64,000 nucleotides of DNA from JAOABP01 sp964590395 (GCA_964590395.1 CAZPVT010000005.1:62001-126000), one strand, 5' to 3'; numbered from the stretch's first letter, positions 1 through 9,183 are shown. Translations and numbers: made by a program. The notes: generated from the letters alone by a model not told the origin.

Positions 1-1
1 T

Positions 2-379
2 GTCTCCGGCGTGATTGCGGGGCTGATTATTTTGTTTACGATTCAGGCGAAGTTGGGTTTTGTGCCGTTTGATATCCCGGAGGCAGAGCAGGAGATAATG
101 TCCGGGGTGCTCGTTGAGTATTCCGGGGCTCCGCTCGCGGTGTTCAGAATCACCCGGGCGATGATGGTTCTTTTGTTACCGCTGTTCTTAATAACCGTTT
201 TCTGGGGCGGTCTCAGAGATTTCTGGGCAGTGCTGAAGTTTGTTTTGGTCTTTGTGTTGATTGTTCTGATGAAGAATACCAATCCGCGTTTGACCATTCA
301 TCAGGCGCTGAAATTTTTCTGGTTTATTCTGACCCCGCTGGGGATAATCGCTTTGATACTGGCATTTATCGGCTTATGA
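2..379 (+). CDS. NuoH/MbhM-like membrane subunit of group 4 hydrogenase (5' partial)
   Basis: Membrane anchor subunit of the ND1/NuoH family that joins the hydrogenase arm to the antiporter-like membrane arm. The frame is open to the left edge, so the N-terminus lies outside the window. Seen: the family signature KLGFVPFDIPEAEQEI, with its acidic cluster near the quinone-site or ferredoxin-hydrogenase interface, then at least three hydrophobic segments. The stop overlaps the next start (ATGA), which indicates translational coupling. Group 4 hydrogenases (Mbh, Ech, Hyc) all carry this subunit. The neighbours make hydrogenase more likely than complex I. Confidence 0.9.
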   Translation, partial: VSGVIAGLIILFTIQAKLGFVPFDIPEAEQEIMSGVLVEYSGAPLAVFRITRAMMVLLLPLFLITVFWGGLRDFWAVLKFVLVFVLIVLMKNTNPRLTIHQALKFFWFILTPLGIIALILAFIGL

Positions 380-792
380 AGGACTTAAGAATCTGGGGAT
401 TAAAAAAGTCGCCGTGGGTTTATCATTTAGCCGCAGCATCCTGTAATAACTGTGATATTGAGATACTGGAACTTTTGACTCCCCGTTATGATGTGGAGCG
501 GTTTGGTGCGGTACTGGTTGGTTCGCCAAGACATGCGGACGCCCTGCTTGTTACCGGCGTGATTAACCGCAAGAGTCTGCCCAGGGTGCTTGAGGTTTAT
601 CAGCAGACACCCAAGCCGTGTCTGGTGATCGCTATCGGTACCTGTGCCTGTAACTGCCATATTTTCCGCAACTCATATAACGCGGTAGGACCTTATGACA
701 AGTATATTCCGGTGCACGCCTATATTCCGGGCTGTCCACCTAAGCCGGAGGCGATGATATTGGGTGTAGTAAAGGCGTTGAGTAAACTATGA
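376..792 (+). CDS. NuoB/MbhJ-like hydrogenase small subunit, [4Fe-4S]
   Basis: Small electron-transfer subunit next to the [NiFe] centre; it carries the proximal [4Fe-4S] cluster equivalent to N2 of complex I. Seen in 138 residues: CNNC at about 23-26, IGTCAC near 93-98 and PGCPPKPEAM near 116-125, which supply the four cluster cysteines. Length is typical of the short Mbh/Ech small subunit. It overlaps both neighbours by 4 bases and is part of the 14-gene operon. Confidence 0.93.
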   Translation: MKDLRIWGLKKSPWVYHLAAASCNNCDIEILELLTPRYDVERFGAVLVGSPRHADALLVTGVINRKSLPRVLEVYQQTPKPCLVIAIGTCACNCHIFRNSYNAVGPYDKYIPVHAYIPGCPPKPEAMILGVVKALSKL

Positions 793-1247
793 ATGAATCT
801 CTTAAACTGCTGATTGAGAGATTTCCGCAAGCCGGGGTTTTCGAGAAAAATCCGCGCCGGCTGTATATCAAAATTCCGCGTGCGGAGTTGACTGCGGTGG
901 CAAAGTTTTTGCACAATGAGCGCGGGATGAGGCTTTCCATCTGTACCGGTATTGACACCAGGGAGGGATTTGAGATCCTTTATCACTTTTCCGAGGATAA
1001 GACCGGAATTATCTATACAATTAAGGTGCTGGTACCCAAAGATGATCCGCAGGTGGATTCGTTGGGTCCGTGGTTTCCTGCTGCCCAGTGGATTGAGCGG
1101 GAGATGCATGAGTTGTTAGGAGTAAACTTCACTGGCCATCCGAATTTGATGCCTTTACTTACTTCAGATACCGATTGGGAACCGGAAAGAAAACCGTTGC
1201 GGCGCGACTATGAGCAAAGGAGCGATATCCATGAGCGAGGAAATTAA
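789..1247 (+). CDS. NuoC/MbhK-like 30 kDa hydrogenase subunit
   Basis: Structural subunit of the peripheral arm, homologous to NuoC (30 kDa) and MbhK. Seen: 152 residues with the family C-terminal pattern (WIEREMHELLGVNFTGHP, then PLRRDYE). No cofactor ligands are expected. It starts inside the stop of the small-subunit gene, and its 3' end overlaps the start of the large-subunit gene, so these three peripheral subunits are probably translated together. Confidence 0.9.
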   Translation: MNESLKLLIERFPQAGVFEKNPRRLYIKIPRAELTAVAKFLHNERGMRLSICTGIDTREGFEILYHFSEDKTGIIYTIKVLVPKDDPQVDSLGPWFPAAQWIEREMHELLGVNFTGHPNLMPLLTSDTDWEPERKPLRRDYEQRSDIHERGN

Positions 1248-2424
1248 GAACCAGCGGATTGTTCCGATCGGTCCATATCATCCCCTGCAGGAGGAACCGG
1301 AGTTCTTTAAGTTGATTGTCGAAGGGGAAAAAGTAGTTGATCTGGAGATCCATCTTGGCTACAACCACCGGGGTCATGAGTTTATCTCACCGGAGTTGAC
1401 CTATGAGCAGATACCGTTTTTGGTCGAGCGAATCTGCGGTATCTGTTCCAACTCCCATCCGCTTGCCTGTGTTTTGGCAATTGAGGACTGTGTGGGTATC
1501 AAGCTACCGGCGAGAGCGAATTATATCCGCTCCATCATCCACGAACTGGAGCGAATTCATTCGCATCTGCTCTGGGTCGGGCTTGCCGGACACTTTATCG
1601 GCTACAACACGGTCTGGATGTGGGCATGGCGTTATCGTGAGCACATTCTGGAAGTATTTGAGATGATTACCGGTAACCGGAACCACTACGCGGCAAATAA
1701 ACCGGGCGGAGTACGCTGGGATGTCAAGCCGGAACAGGTGCCGATGATTGAGGCGGCGCTTGATTTGGTAGAGAAAAAGACGATGATGCTGACCAAGGCG
1801 GTGCTTGACGACCCGGTCATCCGGGCAAGGTTGGAAGGGGTGGGAATTCTGACCCGCGAGCAGGCGATTGCCTGGTCGGTAGTTGGTCCTACTGCCCGGG
1901 CATCAGGCGTTGACATTGATGTCCGCAGGGATGACCCACACTGTGCCTATGACCAGGTGCCATGGAATGTGATCGTTCTGCCAGAGGGGGATGTTTTTGC
2001 CAAGGCAAAGGTAAGGCTCTTAGAGATATTTGAATCAATAAAAATCATTCGTGGCTGTCTAAAGGATTTATCTGATGGTCCAATTGAAATATCAATTGAC
2101 GAAGTCCCGCCAGGTGAGGGTATCGGAAGAACCGAGGCGCCGAGAGGTGAGGTGTTCCATTATATTCGTTCTGACGGCACAAATCGTCCATTGCGGCATA
2201 AGATCCGGGCACCGAGTTATATGAATATCGCCTCCAATGTGGTAGCGGTGAGGGGTGGTTCGATTGCGGATGCAGCATTGACCCTTGCCGCGGTTGACCC
2301 CTGCTACTGCTGTACTGAAAGGATGGCAGCGTTTGAAGATGGAAAACTGAAATTTTCGGGTAAGGAACTGTTGCGGCTATCCTGGGAGAGGACCGAAAGA
2401 TTAAGGGAGCGGTTTAAGCGATGA
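1231..2424 (+). CDS. NuoD/MbhL-like catalytic large subunit of group 4 [NiFe] hydrogenase
   Basis: Catalytic subunit for proton reduction or H2 oxidation. From the ATG at 1231 (397 residues) it contains both nickel-binding motifs: RICGICSNSH with C69 and C72, and DPCYCCTER with C358 and C361. All four Ni/Fe ligands are present, which separates it from complex I NuoD and from cysteine-less Ehr relatives. I prefer 1231 to an in-frame ATG at 1210 because AAAGGAG lies eight bases before 1231. The C-terminus extends past the second motif, so it has the non-cleaved arrangement rather than a long cleaved extension. Maturation genes (hyp) are not in the window. Confidence 0.93.
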   Translation: MSEEIKNQRIVPIGPYHPLQEEPEFFKLIVEGEKVVDLEIHLGYNHRGHEFISPELTYEQIPFLVERICGICSNSHPLACVLAIEDCVGIKLPARANYIRSIIHELERIHSHLLWVGLAGHFIGYNTVWMWAWRYREHILEVFEMITGNRNHYAANKPGGVRWDVKPEQVPMIEAALDLVEKKTMMLTKAVLDDPVIRARLEGVGILTREQAIAWSVVGPTARASGVDIDVRRDDPHCAYDQVPWNVIVLPEGDVFAKAKVRLLEIFESIKIIRGCLKDLSDGPIEISIDEVPPGEGIGRTEAPRGEVFHYIRSDGTNRPLRHKIRAPSYMNIASNVVAVRGGSIADAALTLAAVDPCYCCTERMAAFEDGKLKFSGKELLRLSWERTERLRERFKR

Positions 2425-3641
2425 GTTTTGGTGCCGGATTTTTGTTTTTTGGGGGAAACCAAGAGTGGTTTGTAGCCGGGGTCTTTGGGTTTATCGGGCT
2501 GATGGCACTGCTGTATTCACTGGTAAGGGTCCGTAGAGACGGGGGCGGAATTTTGGAGTATTACATCTGCTTAATCCTCCTAGTAGTGTGTGGCCTCGGG
2601 GTGGTGTTTGCCCGGGATTTACTATGGTTGTTTGTCTTCTGGGAACTGGCAACGGTTGCCCTGTGGCGACTGGTGAGTTATTTCCGCTCCCGTGAGGCGT
2701 TAGATGCTGGATTATGGGCTTTATATATTAATTTTGTTGCAGCCGCAACTATGCTGGTTGGACTGGTGATTCTCCAGATGGAGCAGGGCAGTTGGAGTTT
2801 GGAGGCCCTTGTGGGCAGAGAAATTGCCTTACTGCCGGCAATTCTGATATTGTTGGGGATCGTGGCGAAATCGGCGGCGCTACCTTTGTATATCTGGTTG
2901 CCCAAGGCATACCGTCAGGCACCGGCGCCGGTCTGTGCCCTGCTTTCCGGTGTTGCGGAGAATCTCGGACTGGTGCTTTTTTATAAGCTTTTTGTTGTTA
3001 CCAGCCGGGTGCCGAGTCTGTTTTTCTTGATCAGCGCAGTTGTTGCGGTTGTTACCAGTTTAGTTGCCGGTGGGGTGGCATTAACCACCCGGACGATAAG
3101 GGAGACCCTTGCCTATTCAACTGTCAGTCAATTGGGTTTTATCCTTCTAGGGCTGACAGTGGGTGGTTATTACGGTATAGCCGGTGGTTTGCTGTATATT
3201 ATGGCGCATGCGGTAGCAAAGGCGGGTTTATTTTTTGCCGCGGGCACGGTTGAAGAGGCAGAAAATACTGGTGAACTTGAGCAACTAGGGGGGTGGGCGA
3301 AGATCTCACCGGCGCTGGCCGGAGCAAGTAGTGTTTTGGTGCTGTCGATAATGGGGTTACCGCCAACCGTCGGATTTTTTGCCAAGATAGGAGTGGTGAT
3401 CGGTGCGGTGCAGAAAAATTTGCTTTATGGTATCGGTGCATTAATTGCCGCACTTTTCACCGTGCTTTATCTGAGTAGGCTTTATGCCCGGATCTTTTTG
3501 GGACAAAGGAAAGCCGGTTTTAGTGGCAGAGTGTCTGTCTCTAAGATGGCAGTGGTACTGGTGTTAGTTATGGCGGTGATAAGCGTGTTGGCCGGGGTGG
3601 CGTGGTTCATTCCGGTTCGATTTATTACTGGAGGGTTATAG
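2421..3641 (+). CDS. Antiporter-like membrane subunit (NuoN/MrpD family), first of three
   Basis: Proton- or sodium-translocating type subunit of the NADH-dehydrogenase/Mrp antiporter family, 406 residues with about 11-12 hydrophobic helices; shorter than most relatives (about 450-500). Seen: TM5 glutamate in FVFWELATVALW (E75), TM7 lysine in GIVAKSAALPLYIWLP (K150), TM12 lysine in MAHAVAKAGLFF. The TM8 lysine of the family motif is replaced: LLSGVAENLGLVLF has N181 there. Overlaps the large subunit gene (ATGA). It may have reduced or altered ion-transfer activity (inference). Confidence 0.85.
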   Translation: MSFGAGFLFFGGNQEWFVAGVFGFIGLMALLYSLVRVRRDGGGILEYYICLILLVVCGLGVVFARDLLWLFVFWELATVALWRLVSYFRSREALDAGLWALYINFVAAATMLVGLVILQMEQGSWSLEALVGREIALLPAILILLGIVAKSAALPLYIWLPKAYRQAPAPVCALLSGVAENLGLVLFYKLFVVTSRVPSLFFLISAVVAVVTSLVAGGVALTTRTIRETLAYSTVSQLGFILLGLTVGGYYGIAGGLLYIMAHAVAKAGLFFAAGTVEEAENTGELEQLGGWAKISPALAGASSVLVLSIMGLPPTVGFFAKIGVVIGAVQKNLLYGIGALIAALFTVLYLSRLYARIFLGQRKAGFSGRVSVSKMAVVLVLVMAVISVLAGVAWFIPVRFITGGL

Positions 3642-5569
3642 TGTTCTCGCAGCCGTTTTTTCTGTTAATTGTCATCCCCGCTGCTGCCGGCATCTTAGGT
3701 TACCTGATTGGCAGATTGAGAAATGAGTTCAGTTTCATCGGCACGGTTGCTGCGCTTTATTATGCGATCAGACTGTTTATTGCCTCAACCCGGGGTGAGG
3801 TGTTACTCTGGAATGTGGCAGAGTTCGCGGGCATTCCGATCGCTTTCCGGCTTGACCAGTTGTCCGGATTCATTCTGCTGTTTGTCAGCATATTCGCAAC
3901 GCTGATAATCTTCTATTCCTTCCGGTATATGCGCGGACGGGAAGGGACGCGCGGTTATTATCTGTATTGCCTTTTAATCCTTGCCTTTGCCAATGGGGTG
4001 GTACTTAGTGCCAACCTGGCGGTGCTATTTTTCTTCTGGGGGGCACTGCTTTTGGTTCTTTACGGCATTATGTTGATTGGTAAAGGTGAGACATACCGGA
4101 CCGCACGCAAGGTGCTTTTTATCGTTGGGCTTTCTGACTTTGTAATGCTTCTGGGTCTAGTGCTTTTGATCGTGCGGACTTTTGTGCCGGGTGGCTGGAT
4201 TGACCTGGCACCGCGCGTGGCACTACCGCTTTATGATCCAGCGATGATCGCCGCTTTTGTGCTGATTACTGCTGGTGCGCTTGCCAAAGCCGGGGCAATG
4301 CCCTTGCATACTTGGATTCCCACTGCAGCTGAGACCGCACCAGCACCGGTGATGGCGTTGATTCCGGCATCGTTAGATAAGTTATTGGGTATTTATCTGT
4401 TGATCAGACTCTCTGTTTATATGTTTGACATTGCTACTAATATGGTCCTGCGTAATATTCTGATGGTGATCGGTGCGGGCACAATTCTGTTTGCGGTGAT
4501 GATGGCGCTGATGCAGAAGAGGGTTATGAAGCTTTTAGCGTTCCACGCGGTATCCCAGGTCGGTTATATGGTATTGGGTATCGGCACGGGTATTCCTGTC
4601 GGCATCGCAGGGGGGCTTTTCCATATGCTGAATCACACTATCTACAAGACCGGCCTTTTCCTTTCCGCGGGCGCGGTTGAACACTGGGCAAAGACCGATG
4701 AGCTGGACAAACTGGGCGGAGTGGCAAAGCAGATGCCATTGACATTTATCTCATTCCTTCTGTGTGCACTGGCGATCGCCGGTGTGCCACCGCTAAACGG
4801 ATTTTTCTCTAAGTGGATGGTTTATCAGGGTGTGTTGCAACTCGGTGCCGAAGGCAATCAACTATTTCCGGTTTTCTTAGTGGCGGCAATGTTTGGTAGT
4901 GTTTTGACTCTGGCGTCATTTCTAAAGTTGTTACACGCCCTTTTCCTGGGACAGCGTCCGGAGACGCTTTCCAGGGTGCGTGAGGTCAGTATGACGATGT
5001 GGTTACCGCCATTTCTGTTAGCGCTTACCTGTGTGATTTTCGGTGTTTTCGCCTATCAGTTGCCATTGCCGGGGTTGATTATTCCTGGACTTGGTTTTTA
5101 CGGTTTGGAACTGGTGGGTGTCTGGAGCCCGATTCCTGCTACTTTGCTGCTGGTCGCGGCTCTCGGTATCGGCGCGGTTATCTATCTTTTTGGTACCGCT
5201 GCCAAACCGGTAACCGGGAAGACATTTGTCGGTGGTGAGCAGATCGGTTATAATGAGGAGAGCCGGGTACCAGGAACCGCATTTTACTCTTCGGTTAAGC
5301 AGATGCCGATAATTGGCGAACTTTTGATATTCGGTGAGCGGGGCGCATTTGACCTGTATAACTGGCTGGTAGGGGTATTCCGGGTTGTCGGGGTGATTTT
5401 TCAGGAGGGCGTTGATCGGGTTCTGGTGGCATTTTCCGAATTTATTGGTAAACTGGTCTATTACTTCGGAATCGGGCTGTCGAAAATCCATACTGGTAAT
5501 TTGCCGTTATATCTCTCTTGGGTGTTTTTAGGTGCGGTGATATTTTATTTACTGTTGTTTTTGAGGTAA
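3641..5569 (+). CDS. NuoL/MrpA-N-like antiporter subunit with long C-terminal helix
   Basis: Second antiporter-like subunit, 642 residues from the GTG at 3641. GGAGGG at 3630 precedes that GTG, and the G is shared with the previous TAG stop. Seen: TM7 lysine in GALAKAGAMPLHTWIP, TM8 lysine in LDKLLGIY, TM12 lysine in NHTIYKTGLFLSAG. The otherwise near-invariant TM5 glutamate is missing: FFFWGALLLVLYG has glycine (codon GGG at 4040-4042). About 150 residues follow the antiporter core and end in one more helix, as in NuoL proteins with the lateral helix. It probably clamps the membrane arm. Confidence 0.87.
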   Translation: MFSQPFFLLIVIPAAAGILGYLIGRLRNEFSFIGTVAALYYAIRLFIASTRGEVLLWNVAEFAGIPIAFRLDQLSGFILLFVSIFATLIIFYSFRYMRGREGTRGYYLYCLLILAFANGVVLSANLAVLFFFWGALLLVLYGIMLIGKGETYRTARKVLFIVGLSDFVMLLGLVLLIVRTFVPGGWIDLAPRVALPLYDPAMIAAFVLITAGALAKAGAMPLHTWIPTAAETAPAPVMALIPASLDKLLGIYLLIRLSVYMFDIATNMVLRNILMVIGAGTILFAVMMALMQKRVMKLLAFHAVSQVGYMVLGIGTGIPVGIAGGLFHMLNHTIYKTGLFLSAGAVEHWAKTDELDKLGGVAKQMPLTFISFLLCALAIAGVPPLNGFFSKWMVYQGVLQLGAEGNQLFPVFLVAAMFGSVLTLASFLKLLHALFLGQRPETLSRVREVSMTMWLPPFLLALTCVIFGVFAYQLPLPGLIIPGLGFYGLELVGVWSPIPATLLLVAALGIGAVIYLFGTAAKPVTGKTFVGGEQIGYNEESRVPGTAFYSSVKQMPIIGELLIFGERGAFDLYNWLVGVFRVVGVIFQEGVDRVLVAFSEFIGKLVYYFGIGLSKIHTGNLPLYLSWVFLGAVIFYLLLFLR

Positions 5570-5578
5570 GGTAACTAT

Positions 5579-6124
5579 ATGCTGGAACTTTATTTATTAC
5601 TGGCGGTAATGTTAGCCGCAGCAGTGGTTGCCAGCGAGACCAGGAATTTGCTCGCTGCAGCGGTGGCGCTGGGTTTGGTAGGTTTCAGTGTGGCGATAAT
5701 GTTCATTTTGGTTCAGGCACCGGATCTGGCGATTGTGCAGATTGTCGTAGAGACGTTGACCGTAGTTTTCTTTACAGCGGTCATCCTGCGCACGACAGAG
5801 ATTGACACTACGGTTACCAGTGGGTTGAAGATGGAGACCGCGATGTTCGTTGCCGCATTTTTAGCGTTTGGTGGACTTTTCCTTTCACTGATCATCGGTG
5901 TCTTGCAGGAGTTACCCAAATTTGGTGAACCATTAATGCGGGTCGCCCAGGATTATATTCAACTTGGACTTGAGCGGACCGGTGCGGCAAATATTGTGTC
6001 GGCGATTATTCTGGACTTCCGCGGTTATGACACCTTGGGTGAGGCGACCGTGCTTTTCACCGCGGTAGTCGGGGTTTTGACCGTTTTACGGCTGGCAGAG
6101 AGAAGAAAACCCGGAGAGTTCTGA
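5579..6124 (+). CDS. MbhD/MbhE-like protein (MrpA C-terminal domain, DUF4040-type)
   Basis: Membrane subunit corresponding to the C-terminal part of MrpA, made in Mbh systems by the small subunits MbhD and MbhE; here both halves are one 181-residue protein. Seen: the MbhD-type motif LVQAPDLAIVQIVVETLTVV in the first half and the MbhE-type RGYDTLGEATVLF near the C-terminus. About five hydrophobic helices. It links the NuoL-like subunit to the Mrp module and is thought in the Mbh family to shape the sodium path. GAGGTAAGG precedes the ATG. Confidence 0.88.
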   Translation: MLELYLLLAVMLAAAVVASETRNLLAAAVALGLVGFSVAIMFILVQAPDLAIVQIVVETLTVVFFTAVILRTTEIDTTVTSGLKMETAMFVAAFLAFGGLFLSLIIGVLQELPKFGEPLMRVAQDYIQLGLERTGAANIVSAIILDFRGYDTLGEATVLFTAVVGVLTVLRLAERRKPGEF

Positions 6125-6125
6125 G

Positions 6126-6566
6126 ATGCGTGGGATGTCATTAATTGTCCAGGTGATTACCCGGCTGATGGTAGGAATGCTTTTGCTGTATGGTGGGTAT
6201 ATCGTCCTTCATGGCCATCTCACACCTGGTGGCGGTTTCGCGGGGGGCGTCCTGATTGCCGCGGCGTTGATATTAGTTTCACTCGCATTTGGTTCGGTTG
6301 AGCAGGTGGAGCGCCGGGAGTATATTCTATCGTCGATACTGGAAAGTTCGGGCGGAATTTTGTTTATCGCACTGGCGCTGGCAGGTTATGTGGCGGCAGA
6401 CTACTTTTTCCGCAACGCCGGGCTTTATTATATCGGCAAGCCGTTACAAATGGTAAGTGGTGGGATAATTCCGCTGGCGAACATTGCAATTGCCCTTAAG
6501 GTTGGTGCCGGACTCTTCGCGATCTTTCTGGCATTAGGGGCATCAAGATTTGTAATGAAGGAGTAG
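6126..6566 (+). CDS. mrpB: Na+/H+ antiporter subunit MrpB-like
   Basis: Integral membrane subunit of the Mrp-type module (MnhB/MbhF family). Seen: 146 residues, four hydrophobic helices, and the family motif LHGHLTPGGGFAGGVLIAAA near residues 28-47. Starts one base after the previous stop and is followed two bases later by mrpC. In Mbh complexes this subunit lies in the sodium-translocating section of the membrane arm. Confidence 0.92.
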   Translation: MRGMSLIVQVITRLMVGMLLLYGGYIVLHGHLTPGGGFAGGVLIAAALILVSLAFGSVEQVERREYILSSILESSGGILFIALALAGYVAADYFFRNAGLYYIGKPLQMVSGGIIPLANIAIALKVGAGLFAIFLALGASRFVMKE

Positions 6567-6568
6567 CG

Positions 6569-6922
6569 ATGATACCCTACATTGCCTGCGTACTGCTTTT
6601 TCTAATCGGGCTATATGTGGTGATATCCAAACGTAATTTAATTAAAATAGTGATTGGTTTTTCATTAATTGAATATGCGGTAAATCTGTTTTTTGCCTTA
6701 GTTGGTTTTAAGAAAGGGGCACTGCCTCCAATCGTTACCCAACCCGAGCAGGTACGGATGGGGGTGGCGAGACATTTTGTTGATCCACTACCACAGGCAT
6801 TGGTATTGACCGCAATTGTTATCGGGCTTTCGACAACTGCGCTGATGCTCTCGCTGGCGATGCGACTTTACGAAAAGTACAAGACATTTGACATCTCAGA
6901 AATCAGAAAACTGAAAGGGTAA
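6569..6922 (+). CDS. mrpC: Na+/H+ antiporter subunit MrpC-like (NuoK family)
   Basis: Small three-helix membrane subunit of the MrpC/NuoK/MbhG family, 117 residues. Seen: the pattern RNLIKIVIGFSLIEYAVNLF in helix 2, the conserved DPLPQALVLTAIVIGLS in helix 3 and a charged C-terminal tail. It fits between mrpB and mrpD in the standard mrp gene order. Confidence 0.92.
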   Translation: MIPYIACVLLFLIGLYVVISKRNLIKIVIGFSLIEYAVNLFFALVGFKKGALPPIVTQPEQVRMGVARHFVDPLPQALVLTAIVIGLSTTALMLSLAMRLYEKYKTFDISEIRKLKG

Positions 6923-6924
6923 GA

Positions 6925-8430
6925 ATGGAAGGCAGGTTGTTACCTTTATTTGTAGCGATACCACTGAGCGGGGCGTTTTTGATTCCTTTACTCGGAAAAC
7001 TGTGGGCGAGATTTGCTGATCTGGTTGCGAATATCACTACTGTGCTACTCGTTGGCATTTCGGTATATTGCTGGTGGATCTTTAATGCGACGGGAACACC
7101 GATGCACTACTGGGTAGGGGGCTGGCGGTTGATCGGGATTGCGATGTGGTTTGATGCCTTAACCGCTTTGATGGTGCTGGTGATCAATATCGTTGGCTTT
7201 TGTGCCACGATTTATTCGGTGCGTTATCTCGATCGCTATACTTCGGGTCGCTGGAAGTTTTTCACCTTGCTAATGTTATTGATCGCGGGGATGAACGGGG
7301 TAGCGATTTCGGGTGACCTGTTCAATATTTTCGTGTTCATCGAAATATCGGCGATTGCCAGTTATGCGCTGGTGGCGTTCGGCACTGAAGAGGAGGAGAT
7401 TGAGGCGGCGTTTAAGTATATGGTGCTTGGTGAGGTGGGCGGTGCGGTACTTTTGTTTGGTATCGCACTGCTTTATGCCCGGGCTGCCACATTAAATCTT
7501 GCCCATCTGTCGCAGGTGCTTGCGGAAATAGGACGGACGCCTTTTTACTGGTTTGTCATTGCAACACTTTTAATCGGTTTTGCTATCAAGATGGGTATGG
7601 AGCCATTTCACGCCTGGCTGGCGGATGCCCATTTCTCAGCACCTGCCCCGATTTCCGCAATGCTCTCCGGTGTGTTCATCAAGGTTACCGGTGTTTACGG
7701 AATGTGCCGGATAATGTTCAATGTGTTTGGCGTTTCCCGAGCCGAGACCCCGGCTTTCTTTAACCTGTTGATTGCCTTTGGTGCGGTTTCGCTCGTTCTC
7801 GGCGGTCTACTGGCCTATTCGCAGAATGACTATAAACGGCTGTTAGCCTATTCCAGTATCAGTCAAATCGGTTACATACTGGTGGCGCTGGGCATTGGTA
7901 ATTTCTGGGGCGTTGCCGGGGCAATGTTTCATATTCTTGCCCATGCCTTAAGTAAGGGAACGTTGTTTTTAGCATCGGGAGCAGTTGAGCGGCAAACCGG
8001 TACCCGGAACCTCGATGAACTAAAAGGGTTGGAAAGAACAATGCCCGCGACAACCTGGGCACATACCCTTGCTTCGTTTTCAATGGCAGGAGTACCCCCT
8101 TTTGCCGGTTTCTTTTCCAAACTGTTCATAATTATCGGAGCGATTGCGGCAAAGATGTACTGGCTGGCTTTTCTGGCAGCACTTTTCTCCGGAGTTACTC
8201 TTGGCTACTTGACCAAAGTAGTGAATCAGGCGTTTTTTGCCAGGAGGGAGGATGAGCCAACAAGGGCAAAGGAATCACCCGCGTTGATGGTGCTGGCAAT
8301 GCTTATTTTAGTTGTGTTGATGCTAGCGGTAGGTGTTGGATTTAAGGGTGTGCTTGATCATCTGGTCGGTCCGGCAGCAAAGGCACTTTTGAACGGGCTG
8401 GATTATGCCCGGCTGGTTTTAGGAGGCTAA
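6925..8430 (+). CDS. mrpD: Na+/H+ antiporter subunit MrpD-like, third antiporter-like subunit
   Basis: Main ion-translocating subunit of the Mrp module (MbhH-like), 501 residues with about 14 helices. All the usual charged residues are seen: TM5 glutamate in NIFVFIEISAIASYAL, TM7 lysine in GFAIKMGMEPFHAWLADAH, TM8 lysine in LSGVFIKVTGVYG, and TM12 lysine in LAHALSKGTLFLASG. It is the only one of the three antiporter-like proteins here that keeps them all, so it is the best candidate for the active pump. Three bases separate it from mrpC. Confidence 0.93.
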   Translation: MEGRLLPLFVAIPLSGAFLIPLLGKLWARFADLVANITTVLLVGISVYCWWIFNATGTPMHYWVGGWRLIGIAMWFDALTALMVLVINIVGFCATIYSVRYLDRYTSGRWKFFTLLMLLIAGMNGVAISGDLFNIFVFIEISAIASYALVAFGTEEEEIEAAFKYMVLGEVGGAVLLFGIALLYARAATLNLAHLSQVLAEIGRTPFYWFVIATLLIGFAIKMGMEPFHAWLADAHFSAPAPISAMLSGVFIKVTGVYGMCRIMFNVFGVSRAETPAFFNLLIAFGAVSLVLGGLLAYSQNDYKRLLAYSSISQIGYILVALGIGNFWGVAGAMFHILAHALSKGTLFLASGAVERQTGTRNLDELKGLERTMPATTWAHTLASFSMAGVPPFAGFFSKLFIIIGAIAAKMYWLAFLAALFSGVTLGYLTKVVNQAFFARREDEPTRAKESPALMVLAMLILVVLMLAVGVGFKGVLDHLVGPAAKALLNGLDYARLVLGG

Positions 8431-8431
8431 G

Positions 8432-8920
8432 ATGGCACGGCGGTTCGCCTATTTCCTTGCCGGACTTGTAGTCTGGTTGCTTTTAGGCTGGACATTAAAT
8501 TACCAGGAGGTAGTGGTGGGTGTGGCGGTAGCGCTAATTACCACTGGGCTATTTGGCGGTTATCTCCCCATGGAGCCGAAAAAACTTTTAAATCCAGTGC
8601 GCTGGTTCTGGTTGCTGGTGTATATTCCGGTTTTCGGCTGGCAGTGTTTAAAGGCAAATATCGATGTGGCGCTACGGGTGCTGTCGCCGGGTTTAAATTT
8701 GAAGCCGGGAATCGTGAAAATCAAGACTAACCTAAAGAGTGAGATCGCCAAGGTATTTTTAGCCAACTCGGTTACTATGACCCCAGGGACACTGACCGTG
8801 GAGATCAAGGATGATACGTTGTATATTCACTGGATTGAGATCAAGAGCGAGGACCCGGGAGAGATGACCAGGATGATAAAAGGACCTTTTGAGTTTTTTC
8901 TGGCGCGGATTTTTGATTAG
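8432..8920 (+). CDS. mrpE: Na+/H+ antiporter subunit MrpE-like
   Basis: MnhE/MbhA-like subunit, 162 residues. Two to three N-terminal hydrophobic helices are followed by a soluble domain with the family pattern KVFLANSVTMTPGTLTVEI and LYIHWIEI. GGAGG precedes the ATG. It starts two bases after mrpD and precedes mrpF. Confidence 0.92.
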   Translation: MARRFAYFLAGLVVWLLLGWTLNYQEVVVGVAVALITTGLFGGYLPMEPKKLLNPVRWFWLLVYIPVFGWQCLKANIDVALRVLSPGLNLKPGIVKIKTNLKSEIAKVFLANSVTMTPGTLTVEIKDDTLYIHWIEIKSEDPGEMTRMIKGPFEFFLARIFD

Positions 8921-8931
8921 GGAGGTAAGAG

Positions 8932-9183
8932 ATGGTACCAATTATCGTTCTAATTCCGGCGGCGTTGTTCTGTCTTTACCGAGCGCTTGTCGGTCCTTCA
9001 ATTGCGGATCGGGCGATTGCAGTGGATATGATGGGCGTGGTGTTTTCTGCGATTACCGCACTGGTGGCACTGCGTCTTAAATTGGCTTATCTATTGGACC
9101 TCTCCATTGCACTGGCAATCATCTCTTTTGTTGGGGCATTAGCACTGGCAAAGTTTTTAGAGAAGAGGAGTCTGGATGATTAG
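8932..9183 (+). CDS. mrpF: Na+/H+ antiporter subunit MrpF-like
   Basis: Three-helix subunit of the MrpF/MbhB family, 83 residues. Seen: YRALVGPSIADRAIAVD, the family hallmark, in the first cytoplasmic loop, and DLSIALAIISFVGALALAKF near the end. GGGAGG is placed before the ATG. Its end overlaps mrpG by eight bases. Confidence 0.92.
   Translation: MVPIIVLIPAALFCLYRALVGPSIADRAIAVDMMGVVFSAITALVALRLKLAYLLDLSIALAIISFVGALALAKFLEKRSLDD

Noticed and set aside
1231..2424. NuoD of complex I rather than hydrogenase
   Set aside because: All four Ni-binding cysteines are present in both motifs, which complex I NuoD lacks. The gene order is also Mbh-like.
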